A program made the translations under genes and the position numbers. Shown piece after piece: positions 60,825-64,000 of a DNA stretch of 64,000 nucleotides. The DNA lies in NCBI GenBank assembly GCA_019358875.1, contig JAHHIF010000015.1:83701-147700 (forward strand), read 5' to 3'. Position 1 is the first letter of the stretch; the number at the start of each line of letters is the position of its first letter. This stretch comes from Symplocastrum torsivum CPER-KK1. GTDB taxonomy: Bacteria > Cyanobacteriota > Cyanobacteriia > Cyanobacteriales > Coleofasciculaceae. Under the pieces are notes generated by a model that did not search any database, had not been told where the DNA came from, and saw only the letters and a list, made by a program, of their open reading frames with translations.

Positions 60825-62342
60825 ATGACATTTATTTCAATTCCCTATGCTCTATTTCTCTTGGTTGTCCTGGGAATTTACTGGTCGGTACGAAAGCAAT
60901 CTTTACGCCTACGTGTATTACTCATTGCCAGTCTAGTCTTTTATGGCTCCCTGCAAATTGCGTATATCCCTTTGCTACTCATAATTACTTTAATTAACTT
61001 TGGCTTGGGAAAAGCAATTGGCTCGAATACAGCACCAGGTTCTCACGCGACTAATCAGCGTCTTTCCAATGAAGAATGGCTATTTGCTCAAGGAGTGTGG
61101 AATCGCCGACGATTGAGGATTCTGTGGTTAGGGATTATTTTGAATGTCATCGGCTTACTAGGCTTTAAATATCTTCCTTTTTTCTTAACTAACCTTGCCG
61201 TATCGCTAAATTTGCCAGTTGTCCAAGCGGGTGCTGACTGGCTCAGTACTCATTTAATTGCTCCTTTAGGACTTTCATTTTTTATTTTTGAGTGTATTGC
61301 TTATTTAATTGATGTCTATCGGGGGGCACCAGCAACACAGAATTTAATGCAGTTTGCTACCTACAAATTGTTTTTTCCAAAAGTGATTTCTGGCCCAATT
61401 ACTCGCTTCCATCCCTTTGCAACTGGGCTAAAGTCATTACATTTTCCTAGTTCTGATCAATTAACAGAAGGACTGTGGTTAATTGCCTGTGGTGCTATTA
61501 AAAAGGCACTCCTCGCTGATCAATTAGGTATTTTTGTTGATTTATGTTTTGGTAACTTAGAACGAGCGGGTAGTGGTGATTTATGGCTAGCAATCATTGC
61601 CTACGGTCTGCAACTGTATCTCGATTTCAGCGGCTATGTAGATATTGCGCGTGGTAGTGCAATTCTCCTGGGATTTAACCTTCCAGAAAACTTTGATTTT
61701 CCCTATTTCAGCACGAGCATTGCCGACTTCTGGCGTCGCTGGCATATCACTCTAGGGGACTGGATACGCAACTATCTTTACTTCCCTTTAGGTGGTTCCC
61801 GTAAAGGTTTGGGTCGAACCTGCTTGAACCTGCTGATTGTGATGCTCATTACTGGTATTTGGCATGGTGCCGCTTGGGGTTTTGTCGTTTGGGGTGGATT
61901 GCATGGTCTTGCCTTGGCGGCGCACCGCTTGACACAAGCGGTATCGGAACGTCAGGAATGGGCAAAACATTGGTGGCAAAGCTGGTCAGGTGTACTGGTT
62001 GCCTGGTTGTTAACCCAGTCAATGGTTTTTACATCCTGGATTTTTTTCCGGTTACCCAGCCTCAAGCAAGCAGGCTTAGTAATTCAGCGTCTTTGGGGGC
62101 ACCCAGCGGATATTCAATTTGCTCAAAAAGTTTACGTGGAGGTGGTTGGTATCAGACCCCTCCCGATTGCTCTACTACTCGCTGCCTTGATGGTGCTAAT
62201 GGCTGTAGCTTACGGTATCCAACGAGGCTTAAAGCTACAGATCAATTGGCCATTAAAACTGCTATTAGTACCGCTATGTCTATATATAGTCTGGGTATTA
62301 GCTCCTACGGGTGGGTTGCCTTATATCTATTTTGATTTTTAG
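60825..62342 (+). CDS. MBOAT (AlgI-type) O-acyltransferase
   Basis: A 505-residue polytopic membrane protein of the MBOAT family. The active-site His is in LITGIWHGAAWGFVVWGGLHG near residue 345, with the helix YGLQLYLDFSGYVDIARGSA and the block DFWRRWHITLGDWIRNYLYFPLGG partly seen. It moves acyl groups across the membrane to an extracellular polymer, as AlgI does with alginate. It follows the DUF1574 gene by 217 bp with only short repeats between. Confidence 0.92.
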   Translation: MTFISIPYALFLLVVLGIYWSVRKQSLRLRVLLIASLVFYGSLQIAYIPLLLIITLINFGLGKAIGSNTAPGSHATNQRLSNEEWLFAQGVWNRRRLRILWLGIILNVIGLLGFKYLPFFLTNLAVSLNLPVVQAGADWLSTHLIAPLGLSFFIFECIAYLIDVYRGAPATQNLMQFATYKLFFPKVISGPITRFHPFATGLKSLHFPSSDQLTEGLWLIACGAIKKALLADQLGIFVDLCFGNLERAGSGDLWLAIIAYGLQLYLDFSGYVDIARGSAILLGFNLPENFDFPYFSTSIADFWRRWHITLGDWIRNYLYFPLGGSRKGLGRTCLNLLIVMLITGIWHGAAWGFVVWGGLHGLALAAHRLTQAVSERQEWAKHWWQSWSGVLVAWLLTQSMVFTSWIFFRLPSLKQAGLVIQRLWGHPADIQFAQKVYVEVVGIRPLPIALLLAALMVLMAVAYGIQRGLKLQINWPLKLLLVPLCLYIVWVLAPTGGLPYIYFDF

Positions 62343-63800
<1,458 letters not shown>

Positions 63801-63824
63801 TTCTTAGGAATCTAGCTGAAAAAG

Positions 63825-63856
63825 AAGCGCTCTCCTTCAGGGGGGCGCTTTTATTA
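63825..63856 (+). terminator. Rho-independent terminator after psbA
   Basis: AAGCGCTCTCC (63825-63835) pairs with GGGGGGCGCTT (63840-63850), including two G-U pairs, over a TTCA tetraloop, followed by TTATT. It lies 24 bp past the stop codon. Confidence 0.88.
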
Positions 63857-64000
63857 ATATGAATAAACTCTACATAGGGCTTGCTGCACAAAGCCGAAAC
63901 CCTTAGCCATCAATAGTTTAAGCGGGATTGATAGTTGCTCAGCTCCCAGGAAATCTGGTAAAATTCGTCAAAACCCTTGCACCCCCGCTCAGGTAGATGT

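Overview
The window is a piece of a cyanobacterial chromosome. It carries photosystem genes (psbA for D1, psaK), a phycobilisome core gene (apcF), a flavodiiron pair (flv3/flv1), a cyanoexosortase, and dozens of copies of the octamer GCGATCGC (HIP1), which is abundant in many cyanobacteria. Short tandem heptamer repeats, truncated XisH/XisI genes and a STAND-type ATPase point to a large-genome, probably filamentous, strain of the Coleofasciculus/Microcoleus/Oscillatoriales kind. The genus is an inference, because no rRNA is present.

Layout. 0-3 kb: the 3' part of an Sde182-like gene and an animal-type haem peroxidase. 3-13 kb: housekeeping and photosynthesis genes (trpF, psaK, an S2P protease, a lipoate ligase-like gene, a YbjN protein, a ferritin-like protein, a methyltransferase, glnA with a textbook NtcA promoter, apcF). 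13-22.8 kb: Uma2 protein, GAF-SpoIIE phosphatase, argH, LprI-like protein, a cystathionine synthase/lyase family enzyme, Nudix hydrolase, alpha/beta hydrolase, coaX. 23-27 kb: flv3, a small membrane protein and flv1. 27-30 kb: a response regulator, a PAP2 phosphatase and an RNase III homologue that has lost its metal-binding acidic residues. 30-34 kb: a toxin-antitoxin pair with a leftover antitoxin fragment, then a large orphan SF2/RapA-like helicase. 34-41 kb: GH57-type glycosidase, Ca2+/H+ exchanger, cupin-like protein, WD40 protein.

41-49 kb is the accessory part of the window. It holds a STAND ATPase followed by a frameshifted TPR gene; an XRE regulator divergent from a small gene with an operator-like repeat set between them; a vapB with a truncated vapC flanked by direct repeats, one copy of which is split by a MITE-like element; an aldo/keto reductase; truncated xisH and xisI; a glycosyltransferase-like gene; a YjbQ family gene; and a metallophosphoesterase fragment that abuts a cyanoexosortase gene.

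49-64 kb: cyanoexosortase and a DegT-family aminotransferase (surface polysaccharide or exported protein processing), a PEP synthase-like gene next to PEP carboxylase, a DUF1574 (SGNH-like) plus MBOAT acyltransferase pair that probably O-acylates a polysaccharide, and finally psbA encoding the Glu130 form of D1 with a strong terminator. No rRNA, tRNA, CRISPR array or complete insertion sequence was found. The most unusual items are the apparently inactive RNase III, the repeat-bounded vapBC remnant with its inserted mini-element, the regulator/operator arrangement at 43.9-44.1 kb, and the orphan helicase whose ribosome binding site sits in the loop of an inverted repeat.
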